Source of the DNA: Flammeovirgaceae bacterium
Lineage (GTDB): Bacteria; Bacteroidota; Bacteroidia; Cytophagales; Flammeovirgaceae
Assembly (NCBI GenBank): GCA_019634305.1
Contig: JAHQVQ010000301.1
Coordinates: 1-32,544 of the forward strand
Length of the DNA: 32,544 nucleotides
Direction: 5' to 3'
This document shows, piece after piece, positions 18,331 through 27,800 of the stretch; position 1 is the stretch's first letter, and each line of letters starts with the position of its first letter. The notes under the pieces are model-generated. The model searched no databases. It saw only the letters and a list, made by a program, of their open reading frames with translations, and was not told the origin of the DNA. A program made the position numbers and the translations under genes.

Positions 18331-18481
18331 ATTGCTAGGTTTTAAATATGAAAAATATTCCCAATATCCAGCCTCAGAGATGCTTTATTTGGAATGTTTT
18401 CAAACCCTCAACTGGCTGACTATTACGGAGGTAAATGTATAGCTGGAAACTCCTTTTCCTTATGACAATTGCTAGGTTTTA
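18331..18481 (+). repeat. 14-bp direct repeat in the spacer upstream of the CoA-transferase gene
   Basis: ATTGCTAGGTTTTA occurs at 18331-18344 and again at 18468-18481, 137 bp apart, each preceded by ATGA within six bases. Both copies lie between the CoA-transferase start and the dipeptidase stop. Either a regulatory pair or a small duplication. Confidence 0.5.
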
Positions 18482-18515
18482 TGCTAACTTTTGCCACCCA
18501 AAAAAACAGAAACAA

Positions 18516-19037
18516 TCAATCACAATCGAAAGGCTGATCCATAATGTGATAAATCTGATTTCTGAAGGAATAATGCCACCATTCGGAGGTGATGGACTGG
18601 AACCCAAACATTTCCATAGTCACTTTTAAAAAAACTCTTCTGCTGAGGACTTCCTTGGGCAATTCTTGATAGGCATGATGGGAAATTTGACCGAAATGAT
18701 CGTATGGAGAACCCATTTCCAATTCTTTTCCTGTAGCAATATCTACAAGAGAAACATCAACCGCATTTCCACGATTATGCATAGAACCTTTAGCGGGGTC
18801 GGCTACATATCTGGGGTCTGGAATTTTTTCCCACATCTTTTTTTGTACAGAAAGCGGACGGTAACAATCAAAAAGTTTTAATTTATAGCCAAGGGTATTG
18901 AGATAATTATTGAGGGAAATAAGAGAATCTGCTACCACTTTTCTAAGCAGACATTGTTCACAATCATAAAGAGGTGTTTTAGTGAAATTATCAGAACTGG
19001 CATATTTAATATCCAGATCAAAATTGTTATTGTACAT
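18516..19037 (-). CDS. D-alanyl-D-alanine dipeptidase catalytic part (M15D, VanX/DdpX-like), frameshifted from its signal peptide
   Basis: A 173-residue open frame holding the whole VanX-type domain: FDCYRP with Arg60, SMHNRGNAVD with zinc ligands His87 and Asp94, and SEWWH with Glu152 (general base) and zinc ligand His155. The family cleaves D-Ala-D-Ala, giving D-alanine for peptidoglycan recycling or, in VanX, glycopeptide resistance; no vanA or vanH ligase genes are nearby, so recycling is more likely. The Met at 19037 is unlikely to be the true start: the same frame stays open 45 bases further up with family-like residues (DYKTYPDSALVNLI). Upstream, in another frame, lies a matching lipoprotein signal (19072-19254). 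Deleting one base from the A9 run at 19082-19090 fuses both into a 245-residue lipoprotein. Confidence 0.85.
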   Translation of the reverse strand: MYNNNFDLDIKYASSDNFTKTPLYDCEQCLLRKVVADSLISLNNYLNTLGYKLKLFDCYRPLSVQKKMWEKIPDPRYVADPAKGSMHNRGNAVDVSLVDIATGKELEMGSPYDHFGQISHHAYQELPKEVLSRRVFLKVTMEMFGFQSITSEWWHYSFRNQIYHIMDQPFDCD

Positions 19038-19071
19038 GATCAGATTTACCAGGGCAGAATCCGGATAGGTT

Positions 19072-19254
19072 TTATAATCGATTTTTTTTTATCGCTTTAG
19101 TTTTAGGAGGAGTAACTGGCTCTGATTCTGGAAATTTTTCATCTGAAATTTCCTGCGTGATTTCCTCCTTTGATTCTTCTTTATTTTTTTCTGCTGGAGT
19201 ATTACAACTGATGATAAAAATTAAAAAAAGAAGGAAGGTGTTTTTTTTAGTCAT
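19072..19254 (-). CDS. N-terminal lipoprotein signal and linker of the split dipeptidase
   Basis: A 60-residue frame with a type II signal peptide: MTKKN, hydrophobic LLFLIFIIS, then Cys17 as lipidation site. A Glu/Lys/Pro-rich linker follows to residue 57, then the frame leaves the protein at an A-run and stops after NRL. The stop overlaps the region where the M15D frame becomes readable, so this is best seen as the front end of that gene, not an independent small lipoprotein. If the run had eight A the joined protein would be periplasm-facing and lipid-anchored. Confidence 0.7.
   Translation of the reverse strand: MTKKNTFLLFLIFIISCNTPAEKNKEESKEEITQEISDEKFPESEPVTPPKTKAIKKNRL
19082..19090 (-). 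other. A9 homopolymer at the frameshift point
   Basis: Nine A on the coding (minus) strand lie between GCGAT and TCGATTAT. Eight A would give the continuous reading ...KAIKK-IDYKTYP.... Runs of this length are prone to replication slippage, RNA-polymerase slippage and sequencing error. Confidence 0.8.
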
Positions 19255-19381
19255 AAAAGGGGATTTTTCAGGCCTTTAATTTTCCTTTATCGGGAATTTT
19301 AAAAGCTATAAATTGATAATTTAAATAATAATAATGTAATTATGAGCCTTAAATCGAAAATGAAAAAATATACTCAAAAAT

Positions 19382-20860
19382 ATGAAACTAGTTCACGCCA
19401 ATTTCAGATCAATTTTAGTTTTTTTTCTAATTCCAATCTATATCTGGTCTTGCCAAAGTAAGCAATCCGAAGAAAAGATGGAGGAAAAATCATCTGGTGA
19501 AAAACTTCCAAATATAGTGATCATTTTTGCCGATGATTTGGGTTATGCTGATGTAGGTCTATTTGGAGCAAAAGGGTTTACAACACCAAATATCGATAAC
19601 ATTGCCAGTAATGGTGCTAAGTTTACCAATTTTTATGTGTCTCAGCCTGTTTGTTCAGCCTCAAGGGCTTCATTACTTACAGGTTGCTATGCTAATAGAG
19701 TTGGTGTTTCAGGTGCATTTAGCCCGTATAGAGGAATTGGATTAAACCCGGAAGAGGAAACCATTGCCGAAATTTTAAAACCATTAGGATATAAAACAGC
19801 AATTTATGGCAAATGGCATTTGGGTAGTGAACCGGAGTTTTTACCCACTCGCCAGGGATTTGATGAATATTTTGGAATTCCATTCTCTAATGACATGTGG
19901 TCAAGACATCCTGAAAATGAACATCATAATTTTGGAGCCCTTCCATTAATAGAAAACGAAAATATAATTGATACACTGGAAGAGCAAAGTCAGATTACTA
20001 CCTGGTATACTGAAAGAGCAGTGAATTTTATTGATAAAAATAAAGATGGACCTTTCTTTTTGTACTTGCCTCATTCTATGCCACATGTGCCTCTTTTTGT
20101 ATCCGATAAATTTAAAGGGAAATCTGAAAAAGGGCTTTATGGAGATGTAATTATGGAAATTGACTGGTCGGTTGGGCAGGTGATGAAGGCGCTGAAAAGA
20201 AATGGTATTGAGGAGAATACTCTAGTTATCTTTACTTCTGATAATGGTCCCTGGCTTTCTTATGGAGGGCATTCAGGCTCAGCTTTACCCCTCAGAGAAG
20301 GAAAAGGATCGGCATGGGAAGGAGGCGTAAGAGTGCCTTGCGTGATGCAATGGCCTGGAAATATTCCGAAGGGGGTAGAAATTGATGAGGCACTTATGAC
20401 AATTGATGTGCTGCCAACAATTGCTACAATCACAGGAGCAGAGTTACCTAAAAAGAAGATTGATGGGAAAAATATTTTGCCAGTCTTGAAAAATGAGGAA
20501 AATGCCACTTCACCTCATGATGCTTTATTCTTTTATTATAAATCCAATGAATTGCATTCCATGTTGAGTGGAAATTGGAAAATGTATTTTCCCCACAATT
20601 ACAGAACCCTTGCAGGAGCAAAAGGTAGAAATGATGGCATTCCTATTAAGTATAGTTATGTGGATTTAGAAGAAGTAGAACTTTATGATATTGAAAATGA
20701 TATAAGTGAAAAGAAAAATGTTGCAACAGAAAATCCTGATATTGTGGCTAAAATGGCTGTATTGGCTGACGAAATGCGAAAAGAATTGGGGGATAAACTT
20801 ACCAAAACGGAAGGTTCAGGAAACAGACCTTTGGGAAGAATTGCCAGTGAAGGAAAATAG
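19382..20860 (+). CDS. Sulfatase (S1 family arylsulfatase-like), predicted lipoprotein
   Basis: A 492-residue formylglycine sulfatase. Signal peptide with lipobox IYIWSC (Cys24) predicts lipid anchoring at the periplasmic face or surface. The metal site starts with IIFADDLGYADVG (Asp51, Asp52); the active-site motif is VCSASRASLLTG, where Cys91 would be oxidised to formylglycine and Arg95 is the family arginine. The third position is Ala, not Pro (C-x-A-x-R), a known variant. YGKWHLG, LPHSMPHVPL and FTSDNGPW are further sulfatase motifs. It removes sulfate esters from an external substrate, probably a glycan. The maturase is not in the window. The next gene starts 24 bp downstream. Confidence 0.93.
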   Translation: MKLVHANFRSILVFFLIPIYIWSCQSKQSEEKMEEKSSGEKLPNIVIIFADDLGYADVGLFGAKGFTTPNIDNIASNGAKFTNFYVSQPVCSASRASLLTGCYANRVGVSGAFSPYRGIGLNPEEETIAEILKPLGYKTAIYGKWHLGSEPEFLPTRQGFDEYFGIPFSNDMWSRHPENEHHNFGALPLIENENIIDTLEEQSQITTWYTERAVNFIDKNKDGPFFLYLPHSMPHVPLFVSDKFKGKSEKGLYGDVIMEIDWSVGQVMKALKRNGIEENTLVIFTSDNGPWLSYGGHSGSALPLREGKGSAWEGGVRVPCVMQWPGNIPKGVEIDEALMTIDVLPTIATITGAELPKKKIDGKNILPVLKNEENATSPHDALFFYYKSNELHSMLSGNWKMYFPHNYRTLAGAKGRNDGIPIKYSYVDLEEVELYDIENDISEKKNVATENPDIVAKMAVLADEMRKELGDKLTKTEGSGNRPLGRIASEGK

Positions 20861-20884
20861 TGGAAAAGTTCAAATAGCTGAAAA

Positions 20885-22015
20885 ATGAGTAAACCAAAAG
20901 TAGTAGTGTTGGGAGCCGGACTGGTTGGAAGCGTAATGGCCATTGATTTGTCCAAAAAATATGAGGTGACCAGTGTGGACAAGGATGAAGATGTTTTGGG
21001 AAAGCTTCAAATAAATCATGGAATAAATATAGTTATAGCAGATTTTGCTGATTTGGATCAGATCAAAAAAGTAATTTTTCCATTTGATTTGGTGATTGGG
21101 GCAGTTCCCGGATTTCTTGGTTTTCAGTTGACTAAAGCAGTAATTGAAGCAGGAAAAAATATGGTGGATATTTCCTTCATGCCGGAAGATTTTCTTGAAT
21201 TGGATGAATTGGCAAGGGAAAAAAATATAACAGTAATCAACGATTGTGGAGTGGCCCCAGGAATGGGGAATATTATTCTGGGTTATCATCATGAAAGGAT
21301 GGAAGTAGATACCTATGAGTGCCTGGTGGGTGGTTTGCCAGTGGTCAGGGAATGGCCTTATGAATACAAGGCGGTCTTTTCACCTATTGATGTGATAGAG
21401 CAATATACCCGTCCCGCTCGATATATCCAACATGGAAAAATGATTGTGAAAGAAGCACTTTCTGATCCAGAATTAATTTTCTTCGATCAGGTTGGAACAT
21501 TAGAATCGTGGAATTCTGATGGCTTGAGATCACTTGCTAAAACCATGAAAATTCCTAACATGATTGAGAAAACACTGCGTTATCCTGGCTGTATTGAATA
21601 CCTCAGAGTATTGAGAGATTCCGGCTTTTTTTCTTATGATTTGGTGGAGATAAATGGGCAGAAAATTCGCCCAATAGATGTTACTTCCAAATTACTTTTC
21701 GATAAATGGAAACTAAAACCAGGTGAAGAAGATTTTACCATTATGCGAGTAGTAGTTGCGGGAAAAGCAGATGGAAAGAATCAAAAAATCACCTACGATC
21801 TTTTCGACCGGTATGATAAGGAAACTTCCACTATTTCCATGGCAAGAACTACCGGGTTTACCTGTACTGCTGTATCCAGTTTATTATTAGAGGGAAAAAT
21901 TGAAGAAAAGGGAATTTGCCCCCCGGAATATTTAGGTAGAAATGCCAGCAATTTTCAATTCATTTTGGATTACCTTGCTGAAAGGGGAGTGCATTATCAA
22001 AAAACAATAGAATAA
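20885..22015 (+). CDS. Saccharopine dehydrogenase-family protein
   Basis: A 376-residue NAD(P)-dependent oxidoreductase. The Rossmann fold opens with VVVLGAGLVGSVMAIDL (GxGxxG at about residues 10-15), then SVDKDEDVL at the end of the second strand. DCGVAPGMGNIILG at about 135 and the YTRPARY / GTLESWNSDGLRSL / LRYPGCIEYLRVL segments match the saccharopine reductase C-terminal domain. This group covers saccharopine dehydrogenase and L-lysine dehydrogenase, which turn lysine or saccharopine to 2-aminoadipate semialdehyde. Which reaction applies cannot be told here. It is 24 bp after the sulfatase and 78 bp before the HAD gene, so cotranscription is possible despite unrelated roles. Confidence 0.9.
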   Translation: MSKPKVVVLGAGLVGSVMAIDLSKKYEVTSVDKDEDVLGKLQINHGINIVIADFADLDQIKKVIFPFDLVIGAVPGFLGFQLTKAVIEAGKNMVDISFMPEDFLELDELAREKNITVINDCGVAPGMGNIILGYHHERMEVDTYECLVGGLPVVREWPYEYKAVFSPIDVIEQYTRPARYIQHGKMIVKEALSDPELIFFDQVGTLESWNSDGLRSLAKTMKIPNMIEKTLRYPGCIEYLRVLRDSGFFSYDLVEINGQKIRPIDVTSKLLFDKWKLKPGEEDFTIMRVVVAGKADGKNQKITYDLFDRYDKETSTISMARTTGFTCTAVSSLLLEGKIEEKGICPPEYLGRNASNFQFILDYLAERGVHYQKTIE

Positions 22016-22093
22016 TCGGGAGGGTTGTTTTAGCTTTGAGGATTGAAAATTGAGAATAACAATATCTTTATCTTATTCAACCAGGCCATAAAA

Positions 22094-22792
22094 ATGAAAA
22101 AATACAAACATATTTTCTTTGATCTTGACCATACTCTTTGGGATTTTGATCGGGCTTCCATGGAAACACTTAAAGAGCTTTTCTATCATTATAAAATTAA
22201 TGAACATGCAAAAGTTACCCATGAGGATTTTGTAGATTGCTTTTGGGAAATTAACCATAAGTTGTGGGATAAATACAACCATGGATTAATTGATAAAGCT
22301 ACTATAAGGGATCAAAGGTTTTTTATGGTTTATGAAAAATTTAAAATAGAAAAAAAACATATACCTACAGAAATAGGGATTTTATATTTGGAGAAATGCC
22401 CTCAAAAGCCTTACTTAATGCCATTTGCAGAGGATGTCCTGAATTATTTAAGAGATAAAAAATATCAGCTTCATATTCTTAGCAATGGTTTTGGGGATGT
22501 GCAATTCGTTAAACTACAAAAGAGTAATATTGCCCATTTCTTTGATTGTGTAATCACATCGGAAACTACAGGACACAAAAAACCAAGTAAAGAGATTTTT
22601 GATTTTGCTATTTCCTCTGTAAATGGAAATGGGAAGGATATGATCATGATTGGTGACAATCCTGAAACAGATATCATGGGGGCGATTAAAGCTGGTTGGG
22701 ATTCTATTTTTTATAATCCTGATAAAAAAGAGATTCCTCATTCTTCTACTATTGAAGTAAAATCACTTGAAGAAATAAAGCAGTTTTTTTAA
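22094..22792 (+). CDS. HAD-superfamily phosphatase, YjjG/YfnB-like
   Basis: A 232-residue HAD hydrolase of the YjjG type (pyrimidine 5'-nucleotidase-like). Motif I is FFDLDHTLWDFD with nucleophile Asp10 and Asp12, motif II is ILSNG, the motif III lysine is in HKKPSKEIF, and motif IV is MIGDNPETDIMGA. The helical cap follows motif I. The ATG at 22094 is chosen because the protein then starts MKKYKHIFFDLD, as the family does; an upstream in-frame TTG (22043) adds 17 residues without family character. Likely a nucleotide or phosphosugar house-cleaning phosphatase. Cytoplasmic. Confidence 0.9.
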   Translation: MKKYKHIFFDLDHTLWDFDRASMETLKELFYHYKINEHAKVTHEDFVDCFWEINHKLWDKYNHGLIDKATIRDQRFFMVYEKFKIEKKHIPTEIGILYLEKCPQKPYLMPFAEDVLNYLRDKKYQLHILSNGFGDVQFVKLQKSNIAHFFDCVITSETTGHKKPSKEIFDFAISSVNGNGKDMIMIGDNPETDIMGAIKAGWDSIFYNPDKKEIPHSSTIEVKSLEEIKQFF

Positions 22793-22795
22793 TAA

Positions 22796-22957
22796 AAAAA
22801 TTACACTAATGTTGCATGGAATCCTGCCAAAATTGAAAGGTTAATAGCCCAAAGAATAGGTGAAGAATTGTCAGTGATCAGTTTTAATGATCGGGTCGTA
22901 CGGAAGTGTACAGTTTTTTGTTTCATTACCTTACATAAATTTTTTGTAACTCACTGA
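22796..22957 (+). pseudogene. Possible coding remnant without start codon, family unknown
   Basis: A 53-codon open stretch directly after the HAD stop reads like protein (NVAWNPAKIERLIAQRIGEE, then LSVISFNDRVVRKC) but has no ATG and ends at TGA 22955-22957. I do not recognise it. It could be a decayed gene end or chance. Confidence 0.25.
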
Positions 22958-23012
22958 TATTCTGAGTAATTATTTTTCTGGCATCACGTTTGGGATCTGT
23001 TAATAGACTTAA

Positions 23013-23246
23013 ATGTATGCAATAATGATGACCAGGATAGAATATGTAATGAAAAATAAGTGGTATTCAATTTTTATATACCTGGGGTTAGTATTTGTCA
23101 TTATTTATTTTATTTCTTTCCAAAGATCATCACAACCTTCTGGAACTTCCCCAATGAAAATCAGCCAACCTGATAAGAAGCCAGTTAATAAGTCCTTTAG
23201 TGTTAACTTGACCGGGTCCGTAAAAAAAATTATGGGTAATTCTTAA
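23013..23246 (+). CDS. Small single-pass membrane protein, hypothetical
   Basis: A 77-residue frame with one strong hydrophobic segment (YSIFIYLGLVFVIIYFISF) followed by a Ser/Pro/Lys-rich basic tail. An internal ATG at 23049 gives a 65-residue protein starting MKNKW just before the membrane helix and may be the real start. No family recognised. It sits alone between the HAD gene and the convergent susD terminator. The helix-plus-basic-tail layout looks genuine, but coding status is unproven. Confidence 0.45.
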   Translation: MYAIMMTRIEYVMKNKWYSIFIYLGLVFVIIYFISFQRSSQPSGTSPMKISQPDKKPVNKSFSVNLTGSVKKIMGNS

Positions 23247-23308
23247 TTTGCCACCTTTCTCCTTAAAAACGTAAGAAATGAGCCTTTAAAACCTGCCAAA
23301 TAAACACA

Positions 23309-23342
23309 AAAAAATAACCCATCCGAATAATGCGAACGGGCT
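23309..23342 (-). terminator. susCD operon terminator
   Basis: On the minus strand AGCCCGTTCG pairs with CGGATGGGTT (arms 23333-23342 and 23316-23325) with three wobbles and a 7-nt loop, followed by TATTTTTTT. It lies about 30 bp after the susD stop. Confidence 0.7.
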
Positions 23343-23370
23343 ATAGATTTAACTCAATTTAAATTTGTGC

Positions 23371-24819
23371 TTAATCAGCTTCAGTAAACCACAGTGGTTT
23401 GGTATTGAAATCGGGATCTAATCCACCTATTTCTTCAAGAGCATCGCTATTCCAATCTACTTCCGAATATTGTCTTGGATACCACCTTTGAGCAGGTTTG
23501 CCATCGTTGGTTACAGAAAGTTCTTCTGGTAAAGTGAAACCTTTAAAAATATCACTGCTATAGTCATATCTTCTCAAATCTGACCATGTCTCATTATTTG
23601 TAAATAAAGCAATATACTTTTGTGTCATTATATCACTCAAGGTTAAAGTTTCACCATTTGCAGGAAGTCCATTAGCTATAAAATTTGAAATAGCAGCTGA
23701 TTCTGCTCCTGCAAATTCCATATGAGATTTTACTCCTTCAACAAAAGCACTATAAGCAGTTCCTTTGTCTCCTTTTATGAAAGCAGCTTCTGCTTTTATA
23801 AATTGTAGCTCAAAATAGCTGATCAATGGATAAGGGTCATCATTATTAAAGATATATTGCCCATAAAATGTAGTAGCAATACCTGCTGTGTCTCCAACTG
23901 TTGGAGGAATACCAGTATATTCTCCATTTTCATCAGGATTTAGCATAAGTGTTAATCTTGGATCTTCAGTACCATTAAAATAGGTTCCATCCAGATAGCT
24001 TACGAAAAGTGAAGACGGATATCTTATGTTGAAATTACCTCTACTGGGGCCCATAAAACTAGAAGTTGCTGAGCTCTCTCCTGCAAATTGTACACTAGCA
24101 TTATCGGTAACACTACCAAAGGACTGGTCTACCATGGAAATTACCATATCAGGGTTAAAGGCACTTTTGTTACTCAAATGACCAAGGTTTCTGGCTTTTA
24201 TAGCATAACCAAACTTAATCCACTTTTCAATATCTCCATTATAGATATAATCACTTGAAGCAAAATCAGGATCAATTTCCCCAGAAAGGTTACTAAGAGC
24301 GGCAATGCCTTCATCACAAAGCTTCAATATTTCTCCATAGATAAACTCCTGACTATCATAGTCAAACTGTGTCAGTGTATTATCCCAGGCTTGAATGTAC
24401 GGAAGCTCACCATGGTGATCTGTAGTGATTTGCCAGCTATAGGCTCTGATAATTTTGGCGATACCCGAATATACAGGTTGTCCGACTTCATCCCCCTGAA
24501 CCACCATCTGATTCAGGTTTGACCCTATAGTCCAGTAATGGTTTCTGAATTTTTGAACTCCAGAATAGTAACTACTTCCATGCCTGTCTGAAAAATACCC
24601 TGTATTTCCATACGACCAGTTTTGAGTAATAGAGCCAACATATCTGCTGTCAAACATATCACCTTCAGCCATTGAATAAATTACTTGTGGCAGGTAAAGT
24701 GCTGGAGGAGCGGTTTGGGGTAAATATGGGTTATCATTTATATCCAGATACTCTTCACATGAGGATAATCCTATGAATAAGAGCATATAAAAAGCTAAAT
24801 TTCTAATTAATAATTTCAT
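23371..24819 (-). CDS. SusD/RagB-family surface nutrient-binding lipoprotein
   Basis: A 482-residue SusD-like protein. The lipobox GLSSC places the lipidated Cys at 21, followed by EEYLDINDNPYLP, a usual SusD-like start. Helical TPR-type segments follow, such as AKIIRAYSWQITTDHHGELPYIQA and YGEILKLCDEGIAALSNL, and a C-terminal YIALFTNNETWSDLRRYDY with the PQRWYPRQYSEVDWN closing stretch of the SusD-like subgroup. It forms the lid on the SusC barrel and captures substrate at the cell surface. It starts 12 bp after susC and shares its transcript. The binding specificity (glycan or peptide) cannot be read from sequence. Confidence 0.92.
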   Translation of the reverse strand: MKLLIRNLAFYMLLFIGLSSCEEYLDINDNPYLPQTAPPALYLPQVIYSMAEGDMFDSRYVGSITQNWSYGNTGYFSDRHGSSYYSGVQKFRNHYWTIGSNLNQMVVQGDEVGQPVYSGIAKIIRAYSWQITTDHHGELPYIQAWDNTLTQFDYDSQEFIYGEILKLCDEGIAALSNLSGEIDPDFASSDYIYNGDIEKWIKFGYAIKARNLGHLSNKSAFNPDMVISMVDQSFGSVTDNASVQFAGESSATSSFMGPSRGNFNIRYPSSLFVSYLDGTYFNGTEDPRLTLMLNPDENGEYTGIPPTVGDTAGIATTFYGQYIFNNDDPYPLISYFELQFIKAEAAFIKGDKGTAYSAFVEGVKSHMEFAGAESAAISNFIANGLPANGETLTLSDIMTQKYIALFTNNETWSDLRRYDYSSDIFKGFTLPEELSVTNDGKPAQRWYPRQYSEVDWNSDALEEIGGLDPDFNTKPLWFTEAD

Positions 24820-24831
24820 ATGTATAAATTC

Positions 24832-27800
24832 TTAGAAGTTAATTTTTAAACCAGTAGAAATTACTTTAGGCGATGGAAGAGAGAAATAATCAAATCCTCC
24901 TGCACCACTTCCTCTGGCTGATGCATTTAATCCGTTTACATCAGGATCAGGACCAGAATAGTTGGATAATAAGAACAGGTTATTTCCGGTAACATGAAGC
25001 TGAAGAGATTTGATGAATGAATTACCCAACAATGATTTTGGCAATGTATAGGATAATGTTACATCTCTTAACCTTAACCAATTGATATCCTTTTCTATGA
25101 AGTTTTGCTCTACCAGACCCAAAGCTCCTGTAGTAAAATAATCCTGATCTAATATTACTTCCTGCGTATTCGCCTCGCCAGATTCTGTTACTCCTTCAAA
25201 TACTTTTGTAGTTCCCCTCACTGCTGTTAGGTCCGATTTTCCAAAAGCAGTAAGATATCTTGAAGTGGCATTGTAAACATCTCCTCCTTTCTTGATATCG
25301 AATAAAAATGAGAAAATGAAATTTTTGTACGAAAACCTATTGGTTAAACCTAATGTAAAATCAGGTTGCCTGTTTCCAATCATATCGAAAGAATTGTTCA
25401 GTTCAGGGTAGCCATCATCTCCAATAATTAACTGGCCTTCGTCATTTCTTAGCCATGAGTAACCTGTAATACTGTAATAAGATTCACCAGAAATATAACC
25501 ACCTCTGGCATTTCCAGATAACCAGGAATCACTCAAATAAAACTCATCAAAATCAGCTGGTAATGAAAGAACTTTATTTCGATTAAGTGAAAAATTGGCT
25601 GTTACATCCCATATTAAATCTTTCCCTTTTACCACATCACCAGTAAGCATAATTTCCAACCCCTGGTTTTCAATTTCTCCAGCATTTACCAATTGAAGGA
25701 TATATCCTGACACATAGCTAAGTCTTGGTGTTACGATTTGGTCTTTACTTCTCACATTATAGTAAGTCATATCCAGACCTAATCTGTTATTGAAGAATCT
25801 CAAATCCATACCCACTTCATAAGAAGTAGTGGTTTCAGGCATAATGTTTTCGTTGGCTCCAAATACACTTACCTGGAATCCGCCACCTGTTCTGGTAAAT
25901 TCATTTAAAGCAGGAGAGGTCTGGTGAGTGGGCGCATCTTTACCCACCTGGGCAATCGATCCTCTAAGTTTCCCAAAAGTAAATATTCCACCTTCCATAT
26001 TCAATGCTTCGGAGAATACAAAACTTGTACTTACTGATGGGTAAAAGAAGCTATTATTTTGCTTTGGTAATGTTGATGACCAGTCATTTCTTCCTGTTAC
26101 GGTAACAAAAAGCATATTTTTGTAATCAGCTTTTAGTTCGCCAAATACACTCACCAATCTCCTTCTGTAACCTTTTACACTTACTTCCCTAGTAGCTGGA
26201 TCAGTATTTATAATTGAATAAAAATCAGGTACTTTAATGTCTTCACCATATTGGCTGTCTACCCTGTAGTTTTTATCTTCTACACTGTTTCCCAGTGTGA
26301 GGGTGGTATTAACATTACCAAATTTCTTTTGTGCAGTTACTAAAACAAAAGAGTTCATCAGCCTGCTTCTGGCATTATATTCGGCCATTAAACCACCTAC
26401 AGCGTTTGCCCTGCTTCTATTAGGGTAACTTTGCGTAGATTCTGCATCATAAGCAGTTAAACCATATGAGTTATACATATCCAATCCAACTCTACCAGTG
26501 GCAGATAACCAGTCTGTAAATTCATAATTTACACTACCATTTAGTAAAGTTCTATCTGTTTCATCGGTTACACTATTATTATTTATACTGAAATAAGGAT
26601 TTTCAATAAAAACATCTTGTTCTTCAAAAGAACCACTTTGGTTACTCATGTCTAATTGTCCTGGCCATAATAAACCATATTGATAGAAACTACCAGATCC
26701 TTTTGATGCTCGGGAAGCTTCAGATCGGATATAAGAAGCAGTACCATTAAAGGTTAATTTTTCAAAAGGATTAGCAGAAATATTTAATCTCAAAGAATTT
26801 CTGTCATATCCTGTATTGGCTACAGAACCATCTTGGCTTAACAAACTTCCTGATGCCCTGTAAGTAACATTTTCATTTCCTCCACTTACACTCAGGTCAT
26901 GCGATTGTGCAAAACCAGTTCCAAAGAAATTCTCTGCATTATTGTAAATGGGGGTTCCTTCAGGTGTTTTTGCTCCCCATTGGGAAAAATTCAGCTCATT
27001 ATCAACTCCTTCACTTCCCTGATTATAACCGTTATAGGTTTCATGGAATCTGGTATTTCTTTCAAACCTGAAATCATTGTTGTACACAATAGATGCCTTA
27101 CCTTTTTTCCCTTTCTTAGTTGTGATAATAATAGCTCCGTTGGCGGCATCAATGCCATAAAGTGCGGCTGCAGAAGGACCTTTAAGTACCGTTACACTTT
27201 CAATATCCTCAGGGCTAATGTCCATTGCCCGGCTGGTATAATCAAAATTTCTGTTAGGTGTTTCTGAAAATAAACTTCCACCACTGAATGTAGTATTATC
27301 AATTGGAACACCATCTACCACAAATAAGGGCTGGTTATTTCCATCAAGAGACGTTCCTCCTCTGATTACGATGCTAGATGACGACCCCGGTAATCCCGTA
27401 GTATTGGTAACATTTACCCCAGCAACCCTGCCCTGTAGCGAAGTAATTACATTTGGTCTGCTGGTTTCTGCAAGGTCTTTTCCTGCAACCTCCTGTATAG
27501 AATACCCTAATTCTTTCTTTTCTTTCTCTACCCCAAAGGAGGTGACCACAATATCGTCCAGCATGGTAAATTCTGTTTCCAGAGCTATTACCAATTGGGA
27601 TTTATTATTTATTGCAACCTCTTTGGATTTAAACCCAACGAATGAAAATACCAGTACTGAATTAGCTGAAGGAACACTCAATTGAAACTTACCTTCACTA
27701 TCGGTAATGGTACCATTTGTGGTGCCTTTTATTAAAACATTTACTCCTGGTAATTCCATGTTATCTTCTTCTGAAATGACAGAACCAGAAATAATTAAAT

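Noticed and set aside
18516-19254. Glycopeptide (van) resistance cluster
   Set aside because: Only a VanX-like dipeptidase is present; no D-Ala-D-Lac ligase, VanH or VanRS genes are nearby, and such dipeptidases are common in Bacteroidota without resistance.
20870-21292. 140-residue minus-strand open frame
   Set aside because: It lies wholly antisense to the saccharopine-dehydrogenase-like gene, has low-complexity composition and no recognisable motif.
26899-27267. 122-residue + strand open frame inside susC
   Set aside because: Antisense shadow of the plug-domain coding region; susC is unambiguous on the other strand.
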